Shown here: positions 14,928-22,238 of the stretch, piece by piece
Numbering within the stretch: position 1 is the stretch's first letter
How the letters are laid out: every line of letters starts with the position of its first letter
Position numbers and translations under genes: made by a program
Notes under the pieces: model-generated
Told to the model about the DNA's origin: nothing
What the model saw: the letters and a program-made list of their open reading frames with translations, nothing else
The model's database searches: none
Source of the DNA: Christensenella sp. UBA5893
GTDB lineage: Bacteria > Bacillota > Clostridia > Christensenellales > UBA1242
Direction of reading: 5' to 3'
Assembly (NCBI GenBank): GCA_002431905.1
Contig: DJER01000018.1
Span: 1-24,989 of the forward strand
DNA: 24,989 bases

Positions 14928-16040
14928 TTAGTAAACTTGTCTGATTGGCGAAATTAAATATGTATATTCTTCTTGGTCAGTGTTTGGAACAATAAAGCAT
15001 GGGTTAACTTGTCCATTAAATTTTAAAATTACATAGTCATCTTCAATATTTCTTAAACAATCCATAAAGAAATTTGTGTTGAAAGCAATCACTAAATCTT
15101 CACCATTTAGAGAAATTGTAATTTTTTCTGTAACTGCACCAACTTCACTTCTTGCATTGACTGTAAGCAAGTTGCCGTTGAATGTAAACTTAACACTGTT
15201 GTCACCACCAACTCTTGCCAAAATGCTGGCTCTTTCAAGCGCATCTAAAAGTTGTTTTTTGCTTACTGTTACATTTGTTGAAAAACTGCTTGGAATGATT
15301 TGTTTGTAGTTAATAAAATCATCTTTTGTGCCAAGGCATCTTGAAATAACTCTTGTGCCATCAAGTTGAACCATTAAATAGTTTCTTTGAATTAAAACTT
15401 TAATTGTTTCATCTTCACTTGCAAGGAGTTTTGAAATTTCACTTAAACTTCTTGCAGGAACAATAATACTGCATTCACAAGAACTTTGCAAAACTGGTTT
15501 TTTTGCAATTGCAAGTCTAAACCCATCAAGTGCAACGCAAGTTAACATCTTGCCATCTTGCTCAATCAAACAGCCCTTTAAGATTGGTCTTGTATCATCT
15601 GTTGCAACGCTGAAAATTGTTCGGTCAATAATATTTTTTAAATCTGCTTGTTTAACTTCAAAAAATTGTGCATTGTCAATCTTTTGAATTGATGGAAATT
15701 CTTCTGCACTTTGACATTGAATGAAAACTTCGCTGTCTGTGTATCTAATTTTCATTTGATTTTTGTCATCAAGACAAAGTTCAATTTGCTCGCCATCAAG
15801 TTTTTTTACAAATTCACTAAAAAGTTTTCCTGGAACAACAACTTCGCCATCAAGCTTAACATCTGCTGGAATTTTTCTTTCAATGGCAAGTTCACCATCG
15901 GTTGCAGAAAGGGTTAAATAGTCGCCCATTGCACTCAACTTTATATTTTCCAAAATTGGATTTGTTGTTTTGTTGCTTGTTGCCTTTATTACAGTCATAA
16001 CTGCATTTGATAAATCTAAACCTTCACAAAATACTCTCAT
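14928..16040 (-). CDS. dnaN: DNA polymerase III beta sliding clamp
   Basis: Ring-shaped processivity clamp that tethers DNA polymerase III and repair factors to DNA. The 370-residue length is normal. It begins MRVFCEGLDLSNAV and shows the three-domain clamp pattern, including the ATDGELAIERKIPA segment in domain 1, the PILKGCLIEQDG and ALDGFRLAIAKKP segments in domain 2, and the C-terminal YLISPIRQVY, which resembles the usual clamp ending YLILPVRL. The ATG at 16040 with GGAGAGAG just upstream is chosen over a longer frame whose extra 19 residues are promoter-derived. It is divergent from rpmH across the probable origin and is separated from dnaA by two accessory genes. Confidence 0.97.
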   Translation of the reverse strand: MRVFCEGLDLSNAVMTVIKATSNKTTNPILENIKLSAMGDYLTLSATDGELAIERKIPADVKLDGEVVVPGKLFSEFVKKLDGEQIELCLDDKNQMKIRYTDSEVFIQCQSAEEFPSIQKIDNAQFFEVKQADLKNIIDRTIFSVATDDTRPILKGCLIEQDGKMLTCVALDGFRLAIAKKPVLQSSCECSIIVPARSLSEISKLLASEDETIKVLIQRNYLMVQLDGTRVISRCLGTKDDFINYKQIIPSSFSTNVTVSKKQLLDALERASILARVGGDNSVKFTFNGNLLTVNARSEVGAVTEKITISLNGEDLVIAFNTNFFMDCLRNIEDDYVILKFNGQVNPCFIVPNTDQEEYTYLISPIRQVY

Positions 16041-16073
16041 ATCTCTCTCCACTAATATTACAATATATATAAT

Positions 16074-16101
16074 ATCATAATAAGCAAATAAAATCAATCA
16101 A
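16074..16101 (-). promoter_or_regulatory. candidate dnaN promoter
   Basis: Minus strand: -35 TTGATT (16101-16096), 16-bp spacer, -10 TATGAT (16079-16074). An imperfect inverted repeat (CAAATTAACAA at 16099-16109 and TTGTTATTTG at 16116-16125) overlaps the -35. Confidence 0.5.
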
Positions 16102-16154
16102 ATTAACAACTTCAATTGTTATTTGCGGTAGCGTTTGCAAATGAAAACTTAAAA

Positions 16155-16345
16155 ACAGAGTTACGCACATAAATTTTGTTGAAATGTGCAAAACTTTTCA
16201 AACTTATGCACATAGTTTTACACAGAAAATTTATTCAAAAACAGTTAGATTTTTCAAGTGAAATTGCAATTTTTTTTTGTGTTATCCACTTTTTAACACA
16301 CCATAATATTAAAGATATTATTAAAAAAATAAATATTAAATAAAA
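16155..16345. other. oriC: candidate chromosomal replication origin (oriC)
   Basis: Five DnaA-box-like 9-mers fall within 130 bp: TTACGCACA (16161-16169), TTTTGCACA on the minus strand (16193-16185), TTATGCACA (16204-16212), TTTTACACA (16216-16224) and TTATCCACT (16282-16290). Only TTATGCACA fully fits TTATNCACA; the others have one or two changes. Directly right is an almost pure A/T tract (16302-16345) with a 7-bp inverted repeat, a plausible unwinding element. Flanking genes diverge (dnaN left, rpmH right) and most genes on both sides point away. The box count and gene context support oriC, but no functional proof is possible from sequence. Confidence 0.7.
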
Positions 16346-16472
16346 GTAAGAGAGCCGGCAAACGAAAGAACATCTTAAAAACGAAAGATAAAAAAAACAA
16401 AAATCAATAGGTTACATAATATCAAAATTCTCTTTAATAATTAACAAAAATGAACAAATCAACATTTTGTGC

Positions 16473-16502
16473 TTGACAATATCTTGCTGTTTGCTATATA
16501 CT
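16473..16502 (+). promoter_or_regulatory. rpmH promoter
   Basis: -35 TTGACA (16473-16478) and -10 TATACT (16497-16502) with an 18-bp spacer. An overlapping alternative -10, TATATA at 16495-16500, has an upstream TGC. Confidence 0.75.
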
Positions 16503-16547
16503 TTATTTGCTTTATTAAAAAATATACTTTAAGAAAGGAGTGCATAT

Positions 16548-16691
16548 ATGAAAAGGACATATCAACCAAAAAAGAGACATAGAATAAAAGTTCATGGCTT
16601 CAGACAAAGAATGGCTACACAAAAAGGCAGACAAGTTCTTGCTCGCCGTCGTCGTCGTGGTCGTAAAGTTTTAACAGTAAAACATAAATAA
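16548..16691 (+). CDS. rpmH: 50S ribosomal protein bL34
   Basis: 47-residue, very basic ribosomal protein of the large subunit. It begins MKRTYQPKKRHRIKVHGF and continues RMATQKGRQVLARRRRRGRK, the universal bL34 pattern. AAAGGAG lies 8 bases before the ATG, and a strong promoter lies upstream. A hairpin terminator follows 2 bases after the stop, so most transcripts probably end before rnpA. It is the first rightward gene from the candidate oriC, as in many bacteria. Confidence 0.98.
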   Translation: MKRTYQPKKRHRIKVHGFRQRMATQKGRQVLARRRRRGRKVLTVKHK

Positions 16692-16692
16692 T

Positions 16693-16718
16693 AAGTGCCA
16701 ACAATCTGGCACTTTAAT
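16693..16718 (+). terminator. intrinsic terminator between rpmH and rnpA
   Basis: AAGTGCCA (16693-16700) and TGGCACTT (16707-16714) are perfect 8-bp arms with a 6-base loop, followed by TAATTTTA. The T-tract is interrupted, so partial readthrough into rnpA is plausible. Confidence 0.75.
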
Positions 16719-16835
16719 TTTATTATAACAAATATGAAAAAATTGAATTTTGATGCAACTTTTGTTGCTAATTTTATAGTTAAACCAATACAGTTTTTAT
16801 ATTTGTTTAAAATGGTGTCAAAAGTTGTTACACTT

Positions 16836-16858
16836 TTGCAAAAAACAAAATTTTGCAA
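16836..16858. repeat. inverted repeat upstream of rnpA
   Basis: TTGCAAAA (16836-16843) and TTTTGCAA (16851-16858) are perfect 8-bp arms separated by 7 bases, ending 33 bp before the rnpA start. It could be an operator or a leader hairpin; it may also be chance in AT-rich DNA. Confidence 0.35.
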
Positions 16859-16891
16859 TGTGGTTTACATATCAAAACTAAGGCGAATATA

Positions 16892-17236
16892 ATGAAAAAG
16901 GAAAATAGATTAAGAAAACGAAAACAATTTAACTGGCTTTTTAAAAATGGACATGCAATTCATTCAAAAGGATTGGTTCTAATTTATATTCAAAACAAAA
17001 CAAAAAATTTTAAAGTTGGTTTTTCTGTTACAAAGAAAATTGGACATGCAGTTGTTAGAAACAAAGTTAAAAGACAACTTAAAGCAATTGTTCAAAAATA
17101 TACTGACCAAATTATCAACAATTGCACAATGATATTTGTTGCAAAACCTGAAATTTTGAATGAAACTTTTGAAGAAATGACAGTTGAAGTTTTTGGCTTA
17201 CTTAACAAAGCAAAACTATTGAAATCAAATGATTAA
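16892..17236 (+). CDS. rnpA: ribonuclease P protein component
   Basis: Protein subunit of RNase P, which with the RNA subunit removes 5' leaders from pre-tRNAs. The 114-residue length is normal. It starts MKKENRLRKRKQF, has the core FSVTKKIGHAVVRN and the basic RNR-type motif RNKVKRQL (56-63) that contacts RNA. The ATG at 16892 is chosen over a frame beginning 39 bases upstream because AAGGCG lies about 7 bases before it and the family starts here. The stop overlaps the yidD start by 8 bases, so the two are translationally coupled. Confidence 0.96.
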   Translation: MKKENRLRKRKQFNWLFKNGHAIHSKGLVLIYIQNKTKNFKVGFSVTKKIGHAVVRNKVKRQLKAIVQKYTDQIINNCTMIFVAKPEILNETFEEMTVEVFGLLNKAKLLKSND

Positions 17237-17504
17237 GATACTAAACATAATTTTTTATCCGTTCAAACTTATTGTTTTATTGCTTATTTATTTGTATAAG
17301 ATTTTAATCTCCCCTATTCTTCCAAAATCTTGTAGATACACACCATCTTGCTCTACTTATGGTGTTATTGCGATAAAAAGATTTGGACCAATTGAAGGGA
17401 GTTTTTTATTGATAAAGCGACTATTTAGGTGCAATCCGTGGAGCAAGGGTGGATTGGACCCCGTTCCTGACAACATAAAAGGAGATATAAAATGGATAAT
17501 TTAA
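17229..17504 (+). CDS. yidD: membrane protein insertion efficiency factor YidD
   Basis: 91-residue small membrane-associated protein of the UPF0161/YidD family, thought to assist YidC-dependent insertion. The N-terminal amphipathic/hydrophobic helix (about 5-27) is followed by the diagnostic SCRYTPSCSTY motif and by RLFRCNPW, then GGLDPVP. The three conserved cysteines are present. It overlaps rnpA by 8 bases and yidC by 13 bases, so expression is tightly coupled within rnpA-yidD-yidC-jag. Confidence 0.96.
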   Translation: MIKILNIIFYPFKLIVLLLIYLYKILISPILPKSCRYTPSCSTYGVIAIKRFGPIEGSFLLIKRLFRCNPWSKGGLDPVPDNIKGDIKWII

Positions 17505-18781
17505 TAAACTTTTTACTTGTTCCTGCAAGTTGGCCAACATCTGGTGCTTGGGAAGGAATAATTAAATGGTTTGCTGGCGTTGGAAGTATGGGTTTAGCAA
17601 TTATACTTCTCACAATTTGCATAAAACTTTTGATTTTGCCACTTGATTTTTGGCAAAGGTCAAATATGCGAAAGATGAACGCTCAGCAAGCAAAAATCAA
17701 GCCAGAACTTGATGAAATCAAACAAAAGTATGGAAACACTGAAATTGCTCAACAAAAGACTGCTGAAGTTTATAAAAAGAACAAAATAAACCCTGCTGGC
17801 AGTTGTGGCGCAATGCTTGCCTATATGATTGTTACATTTGTTGTTTTCATCACTCTATTCAACTCTCTTGGCGTGATAAGCAGAACAAAAATCAACTATG
17901 AATACTATCAACTAGAAACGACTTACATCACAGCATATAATCAAAATGTTACATCAACGGACTATGACGCAACTCAGTTTGAATCTGCGGAAGAATACGC
18001 AAAAAGTGTTGCTCAAAATGAAGTTGCAAAAAAATATGATGAAATTAAAGAGAGTTTTCTTTCAATCAAAAATATTTGGCGTGCAGACAATTGGTCAAGC
18101 GTATTTCCAAATGCAGATGAATTTATTTCAAGCACAAGAACAAATTTTGGAATTATGAATGATGATAAAAGTCAATTTAAAGGTTATGTTACACTTTCAA
18201 CCGACCTTTCTGAACCATACGTTGACCTTGCTGGCAATGTTTATGGCGTTAGAAATGATGACGGCTCAACCGGACCTGCTACTCTTACAATAAATATTTC
18301 AGAAACCAAAACAAAGACATACAATGTCATTTATGCAGATGCAGAAGAAGGAAAAACTGCAAATGAGCTTGCTATTGAAAAAGCAAGAGACCAATTTAAA
18401 ACAGACTTTGCAGTTGTTACAGAAGGCATTAATAACGAATATAAGGGACAATGGAACGGCTACTTGGTTTTGATTGCATTGTCTGGTATAATCACTTTCC
18501 TATCGCAATTTTTAACCAATTTGGGCACAAAAACAAAGGATAAAAAGGGAAACAATGTTAAAACTGCAAAACCAAACCCTGTTATGGGAATAATTCTTGC
18601 TGGCGTAATGATATTGTTTACATTCAATTACACAAGTGCATTTGCACTTTACATCGTAACAAGCAATATTGTTTCAATTTTGATAAATATCCTTATTAAT
18701 AACATTATGAACGGACTTGAAAACCGTAAAGAAAAGAAAAACTCAAAAACAGTTGTTGCAGATTATGTAATTAAAAAGTAG
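17492..18781 (+). CDS. yidC: membrane protein insertase YidC/Oxa1 family with an enlarged outer loop
   Basis: Inserts membrane proteins into the cytoplasmic membrane, alone or with Sec. At 429 residues it is much longer than B. subtilis SpoIIIJ (about 260). Membrane helices are visible near 28-50, 108-128, 322-342, 364-382 and 383-405. The first is followed by a charged cytoplasmic hairpin (58-100). The groove position that is usually Arg (IRLLILPL) is Lys45 here (IKLLILPL), a conservative change. Residues about 131-320, between helices 2 and 3, form a long polar extracytoplasmic region rich in Asp, Thr and Tyr. There is no lipobox, unlike many Firmicute YidC proteins. AAAGGAG precedes the ATG, inside yidD. 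Confidence 0.95.
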   Translation: MDNLINFLLVPASWPTSGAWEGIIKWFAGVGSMGLAIILLTICIKLLILPLDFWQRSNMRKMNAQQAKIKPELDEIKQKYGNTEIAQQKTAEVYKKNKINPAGSCGAMLAYMIVTFVVFITLFNSLGVISRTKINYEYYQLETTYITAYNQNVTSTDYDATQFESAEEYAKSVAQNEVAKKYDEIKESFLSIKNIWRADNWSSVFPNADEFISSTRTNFGIMNDDKSQFKGYVTLSTDLSEPYVDLAGNVYGVRNDDGSTGPATLTINISETKTKTYNVIYADAEEGKTANELAIEKARDQFKTDFAVVTEGINNEYKGQWNGYLVLIALSGIITFLSQFLTNLGTKTKDKKGNNVKTAKPNPVMGIILAGVMILFTFNYTSAFALYIVTSNIVSILINILINNIMNGLENRKEKKNSKTVVADYVIKK

Positions 18782-18790
18782 GAGAAAAGT

Positions 18791-19636
18791 ATGAAAAGTT
18801 ATGAATTTACCGCAAAAAGCGTTGAAAAAGCTATTCAAGAGGGCTTGAAGACACTTGGAAAAAATCAAGAAGATGTTGATATTAAAATTATTAGCGAAGG
18901 TGGTTTCTTTAAAAAAGCAAAAGTTGTTATAAATGTTGAAGAAGAAATAAAGATACCGGATTTTGAAGCTCCAAAGGTAGCAAAAAATGCTCCAAAACAG
19001 GAGAATAAAACGACAGAAAAAATCCAAGAAAAACAAATTGAAGCAGAAAAAGAAGACAAAAATCAAGAAAAAGTAGAAAAAAACGAGCAAAAGACAGAAA
19101 TTTTTGATAAAAAAGAAGAAAAACAACAAAATGAAGTGAAATCAGAACCAGTAAAGACAAAACCTTCTTTTGAAGAAACACACACTGAAAACAACACAAC
19201 ATCAGTTCAATTTTTGACAGGACTTTGTGAAAAACTTGGCGTTGTCGCAAAAGTGGAACTAGAAGAAAGAAGAGATTGTTCTTATATCACAATTGAAACA
19301 GAAGATGCAGGCAAAATTATTGGATACCGTGGCGATATGTTAAATGCAATTCAATATCTTTCAAATGTCATTGAACAAAAGAAAAACCCACATGCAAAGC
19401 GTGTTACTGTTAATGCTGGCGACTACAAACAAAAGCGTGAAGAAAGTTTAAGAGCAATGGCAATTAGAGTTGCAGGCAAAGTTGAAGCAACAGGAAGACC
19501 ATATAAAATGGACTATATGAATGCTTATGAAAGAAGGATTGTTCATACTGAATTGCAAAACTACAGGTCTGTTGAAACACATAGTGAAGGTGTTGAACCA
19601 CGCAGAAGAATTATTGTTACAAGAAAAAAGCAATAA
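18791..19636 (+). CDS. jag: RNA-binding protein Jag/KhpB
   Basis: 281-residue RNA-binding protein (Jag, also called KhpB or EloR) linked to cell elongation and division in Gram-positive bacteria. The N-terminal Jag_N domain (about 1-52) includes FFKKAKV. A highly charged Lys/Glu/Gln linker (53-135) follows. The KH domain has GYRG (178-181) in IIGYRGDMLNAIQYL, and the R3H domain has RRIVH (248-252) with the typical C-terminal EGVEPRRRIIV. It follows yidC by 9 bases with GGAG and ends the operon at a strong terminator. All expected motifs are intact. Confidence 0.96.
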   Translation: MKSYEFTAKSVEKAIQEGLKTLGKNQEDVDIKIISEGGFFKKAKVVINVEEEIKIPDFEAPKVAKNAPKQENKTTEKIQEKQIEAEKEDKNQEKVEKNEQKTEIFDKKEEKQQNEVKSEPVKTKPSFEETHTENNTTSVQFLTGLCEKLGVVAKVELEERRDCSYITIETEDAGKIIGYRGDMLNAIQYLSNVIEQKKNPHAKRVTVNAGDYKQKREESLRAMAIRVAGKVEATGRPYKMDYMNAYERRIVHTELQNYRSVETHSEGVEPRRRIIVTRKKQ

Positions 19637-19666
19637 TAACACAATAGGGCATAAAGTTAATGATGA

Positions 19667-19700
19667 GAGAGTTTTACTTAAAAAGTAGAACTCTTTTTTA
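19667..19700 (+). terminator. terminator of the rnpA-yidD-yidC-jag operon
   Basis: GAGTTTTACTT (19669-19679) pairs with AAGTAGAACTC (19683-19693) with one G-T pair and a 3-base loop, followed by TTTTTTAATTT. It separates jag from rsmG. Confidence 0.85.
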
Positions 19701-19803
19701 ATTTAAAAATAAAAAGGCAATTTGCTATGCGTGACAAATATGCTTTATAGAATTAAAAGAGAGCATAATTAGTAGCTAGATTATAATTTAAGTATATTTA
19801 TAA

Positions 19804-19832
19804 GTGACAATTTAGTTTTATTGTGATATAAT
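19804..19832 (+). promoter_or_regulatory. rsmG promoter
   Basis: -35 GTGACA (19804-19809), exact 17-bp spacer, -10 TATAAT (19827-19832) with an upstream TGA. The leader to the ATG is about 55 bases. Confidence 0.75.
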
Positions 19833-19893
19833 TAAAATGTTCAGGTATTTATATATTAAATAGTTATTAAAATATAAATATATTTGGGTTATT

Positions 19894-20634
19894 ATGAGCG
19901 AAAATTTTGAAAAAGAAAGATTTGAAGAAATTGAAAATAGAATTAAAAAAACTTTGGAAGTAAACAACATCTGTTATACTGATGACATAAAAAGAAAGTT
20001 AGAAATTTACTATAACTTTTTGGTTGAATACAATAAAAATGTAAACTTGACTTCAATAACAGAGAAATGCGATGTATATGAAAAGCATTTTTTAGATAGC
20101 ATACTCGGTGTTGAGTATTTTGGATTAAATGCTACAGTTGCAGACATTGGCACAGGGGCTGGATTTCCTGGAGTTGTTCTTAAAATAGTAAGACCAGATT
20201 TGAAAGTGTATTTAATTGATAGTTTACAAAAACGAGTAGATTTTTTAAATATGCTTATTAAAAAGCTGGATTTAAGCAATATATGTGCATTGCATTACAG
20301 AGTCGAAGATAATCAATTAAAAGAAAAACACCTTAATGGCTTTGATTATGTCACTGCTAGAGCAGTTGCAAAACTGAACACTTTGGTGGAATATTGCCTG
20401 CCTTTTGTAAAAGTCGGCGGTAAATTCGTAGCGTATAAAAGCGTTGAAGCTAATTTGGAAGCTAAAGAGTGTAGTGGTGCAGTTAAATTGCTTGGTGGCG
20501 GGAAGTGCGAACTATATACAAAGCAATTAAACAGCGATACAACCAGATGCTTTGTAATAATTGATAAAATTAAACAAACAAGTAGTAAATATCCCCGTGG
20601 ACAAAATAAGCCAAGGTTATCACCACTTAAATAA
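19894..20634 (+). CDS. rsmG: 16S rRNA (guanine-N7) methyltransferase RsmG
   Basis: Methylates N7 of G527 (E. coli numbering) in 16S rRNA using S-adenosylmethionine; formerly GidB. The 246-residue length is normal. The SAM-binding motif DIGTGAGFPG is at 84-93, LIDSLQKRVDFL follows, and VTARAVAKL lies near the middle. The C-terminus YPRGQNKPRLSPL is family-typical. The ATG has only a weak ribosome site, unusual next to its neighbours. It has its own promoter, and mnmE and mnmG are not between jag and rsmG. A parS site begins on the base after the stop codon. Confidence 0.96.
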   Translation: MSENFEKERFEEIENRIKKTLEVNNICYTDDIKRKLEIYYNFLVEYNKNVNLTSITEKCDVYEKHFLDSILGVEYFGLNATVADIGTGAGFPGVVLKIVRPDLKVYLIDSLQKRVDFLNMLIKKLDLSNICALHYRVEDNQLKEKHLNGFDYVTARAVAKLNTLVEYCLPFVKVGGKFVAYKSVEANLEAKECSGAVKLLGGGKCELYTKQLNSDTTRCFVIIDKIKQTSSKYPRGQNKPRLSPLK

Positions 20635-20650
20635 TGTTTCACGTGGAACT
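20635..20650. promoter_or_regulatory. parS: parS site 1
   Basis: TGTTTCACGTGGAACT, two changes from the perfect palindrome. It abuts the rsmG stop. ParB binding is inferred from match to the known Firmicute parS. Confidence 0.85.
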
Positions 20651-20673
20651 AGTTTGTGGGTATGTCGTAAAAA

Positions 20674-20689
20674 TGTTTCATGTGAAACA
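20674..20689. promoter_or_regulatory. parS: parS site 2
   Basis: TGTTTCATGTGAAACA, one central change from the palindrome. It starts 39 bp after site 1, the closest spacing in the array. Confidence 0.88.
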
Positions 20690-20773
20690 ATATATATATA
20701 CTAGGGTAATAATCGACCATTACCGTTTTAATTTATAAATATCTATTTCAAGTCATTTATTATAAATGGTAAG

Positions 20774-20829
20774 TCATTTAAATGATATTAAATTTTAATT
20801 TGTTAATATCATTTAAATGATTTTTTATT
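20774..20829 (+). terminator. very stable 18-bp hairpin, probable rsmG terminator
   Basis: TCATTTAAATGATATTAA (20774-20791) and its exact reverse complement (20803-20820) flank an 11-base loop and are followed by TTTTTTATT. Each arm contains the self-complementary TCATTTAAATGA. A preceding AAGTCATTTA occurs twice (20750-20759, 20771-20780). Confidence 0.75.
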
Positions 20830-21053
20830 GCAAATACAAAATAAAAAATTTTACATCTACATTATAATGTTGTAAAATTGATTTACTTTTTAAAATTACA
20901 AACGCGCGCATATATAAAAAACAATATATATCGTAATATATTTAAATCTAGCATTATATTATCAGTTACGACGTGTTATGCTCAAGTCATTATAATAACT
21001 TTAAGTATTTTTAATATGCATAATGCTATCTTATGTTTGTTGTTACGTTTAAT

Positions 21054-21069
21054 TGTTTCACATGAAACA
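21054..21069. promoter_or_regulatory. parS: parS site 3
   Basis: TGTTTCACATGAAACA, one central change from the palindrome; identical to sites 4 and 8. Confidence 0.88.
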
Positions 21070-21209
21070 AAATGTTGTTTGTTTTAGCAATACAAGAATT
21101 ATATAAAAAAATATTGAGGTATTGCTTGTAATATACACTTGCATAATGGAATGACTTGAAGGTGTTTTTAATGATTTTGTAATGTGATTATTTGTATAAT
21201 TTGTGTTGG

Positions 21210-21225
21210 TGTTTCACATGAAACA
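21210..21225. promoter_or_regulatory. parS: parS site 4
   Basis: TGTTTCACATGAAACA, identical to sites 3 and 8; 156 bp after site 3. Confidence 0.88.
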
Positions 21226-21480
21226 AATTCACTTTTTAATATAAATTTTGTTTAATATTATCTTATTTGTATTATATAAAATTTAAAAAATCCATAAAAA
21301 TTGTATGCGCCACACAACAAATTACGTTTTTTTTACTTAATTTATAGGTTGCGAATAATATTTTAAACATATTCAACTGAATATAATGATTATTTTTTAT
21401 GCAGTCGCCTTGTTTGATATTTGATAATTGATATTATGATATGTATAATAGGTATTAACACGTTCCTAGAATATAATAAA

Positions 21481-21496
21481 TGTTTCACGTGGAACA
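21481..21496. promoter_or_regulatory. parS: parS site 5
   Basis: TGTTTCACGTGGAACA. Its reverse complement, TGTTCCACGTGAAACA, is the classic B. subtilis parS consensus. Confidence 0.92.
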
Positions 21497-21651
21497 TATT
21501 GGATTGCTACAAACCGGTTTTTGTTTGATACTTGTGTAATAATATTTTATTTATAGCTGCATTTATGTTTATTCTACAAACAAATATTATTTTAAATCAA
21601 AATATAAACTGTTTGGTTACATTGAATTGGAGTAGCGTTAACACATAATCC

Positions 21652-21667
21652 TATTTCACGTGAAACA
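21652..21667. promoter_or_regulatory. parS: parS site 6
   Basis: TATTTCACGTGAAACA, one change at position 2 from the perfect palindrome. Confidence 0.82.
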
Positions 21668-21858
21668 TTTATTGTAATATTGCTTTGTTTATATGTTTAA
21701 GCTATTTGTCCAATTATTTTTTATATTGTTCAAAGCATATTGCTGTGTTGTTAATGTTATCTTATCGGTTTAATAGTTTTGATGTGTTAATATATTTTTG
21801 TGTTCAAGTAAACGATGCGCTTTTGTATGTTCGCAAGAACGTGTATATATGGTATGTT

Positions 21859-21874
21859 TGTTTCACGTGAAACA
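21859..21874. promoter_or_regulatory. parS: parS site 7, perfect palindrome
   Basis: TGTTTCACGTGAAACA, fully symmetric 16-mer, the best ParB site in the window. Confidence 0.93.
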
Positions 21875-22087
21875 GATAAACTGTTAAGCAAACATGATAA
21901 ATTATAAAGCACTATCCAATATTGCTAGGAATTAAGTGATTTGACATAATTATGTAATGAAATGCTACATGTAGATATAGTTGGAATAAATTATGTTTAT
22001 TTATAATTTATAATAAACTGCATTGCTGATTGAATGTCAATTCCGTATAAAAAGGCTTGCTGATATAATTCTAAATAGCATATTTAA

Positions 22088-22103
22088 TGTTTCACATGAA
22101 ACA
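22088..22103. promoter_or_regulatory. parS: parS site 8
   Basis: TGTTTCACATGAAACA, 110 bp upstream of the parA -10. Loading of ParB here could reach the parA promoter by spreading; that is inferred. Confidence 0.88.
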
Positions 22104-22189
22104 ATTTCAATAACTTGATGCATTTTGTCAGCAAAATTGTTTGCGCTAGCAGTATTTGAAAAAAATAAAAATAAAATTATTGTAGTTAT

Positions 22190-22218
22190 TTGTATTTATT
22201 TGTTTTGTGTGCTATAAT
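22190..22218 (+). promoter_or_regulatory. parA-parB promoter
   Basis: -10 TATAAT (22213-22218) with an upstream TGC as extended -10. A weak -35 TTGTAT (22190-22195) lies at 17 bp. The leader to the ATG is short, about 14 bases, with AAAGGAG. Confidence 0.65.
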
Positions 22219-22238
22219 ATGCTTACAAAGGAGAAAAT

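Larger units (their letters stand above)
20651..22087. other. long gene-free region carrying the parS array
   Basis: I find no credible gene in this AT-rich stretch between rsmG and parA. Two plus-strand frames (20878-21087 and 21685-21870) lack ATG starts and ribosome sites, and both run through parS sites. What it does hold is regularly scattered parS palindromes, a possible short hairpin GGTAAT/ATTACC (20705-20724) and an 18-bp perfect inverted repeat (20774-20820). No tRNA or known RNA motif is seen. In Bacillus the noc gene occupies this slot. Confidence 0.75.

Noticed and set aside
20878..21087. Possible small protein in the parS region
   Set aside because: Non-ATG start, no ribosome site, no family resemblance, and it reads through parS site 3.
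21685..21870. Second possible small protein in the parS region
   Set aside because: Non-ATG start, and its stop codon lies inside parS site 7; composition matches random AT-rich sequence.
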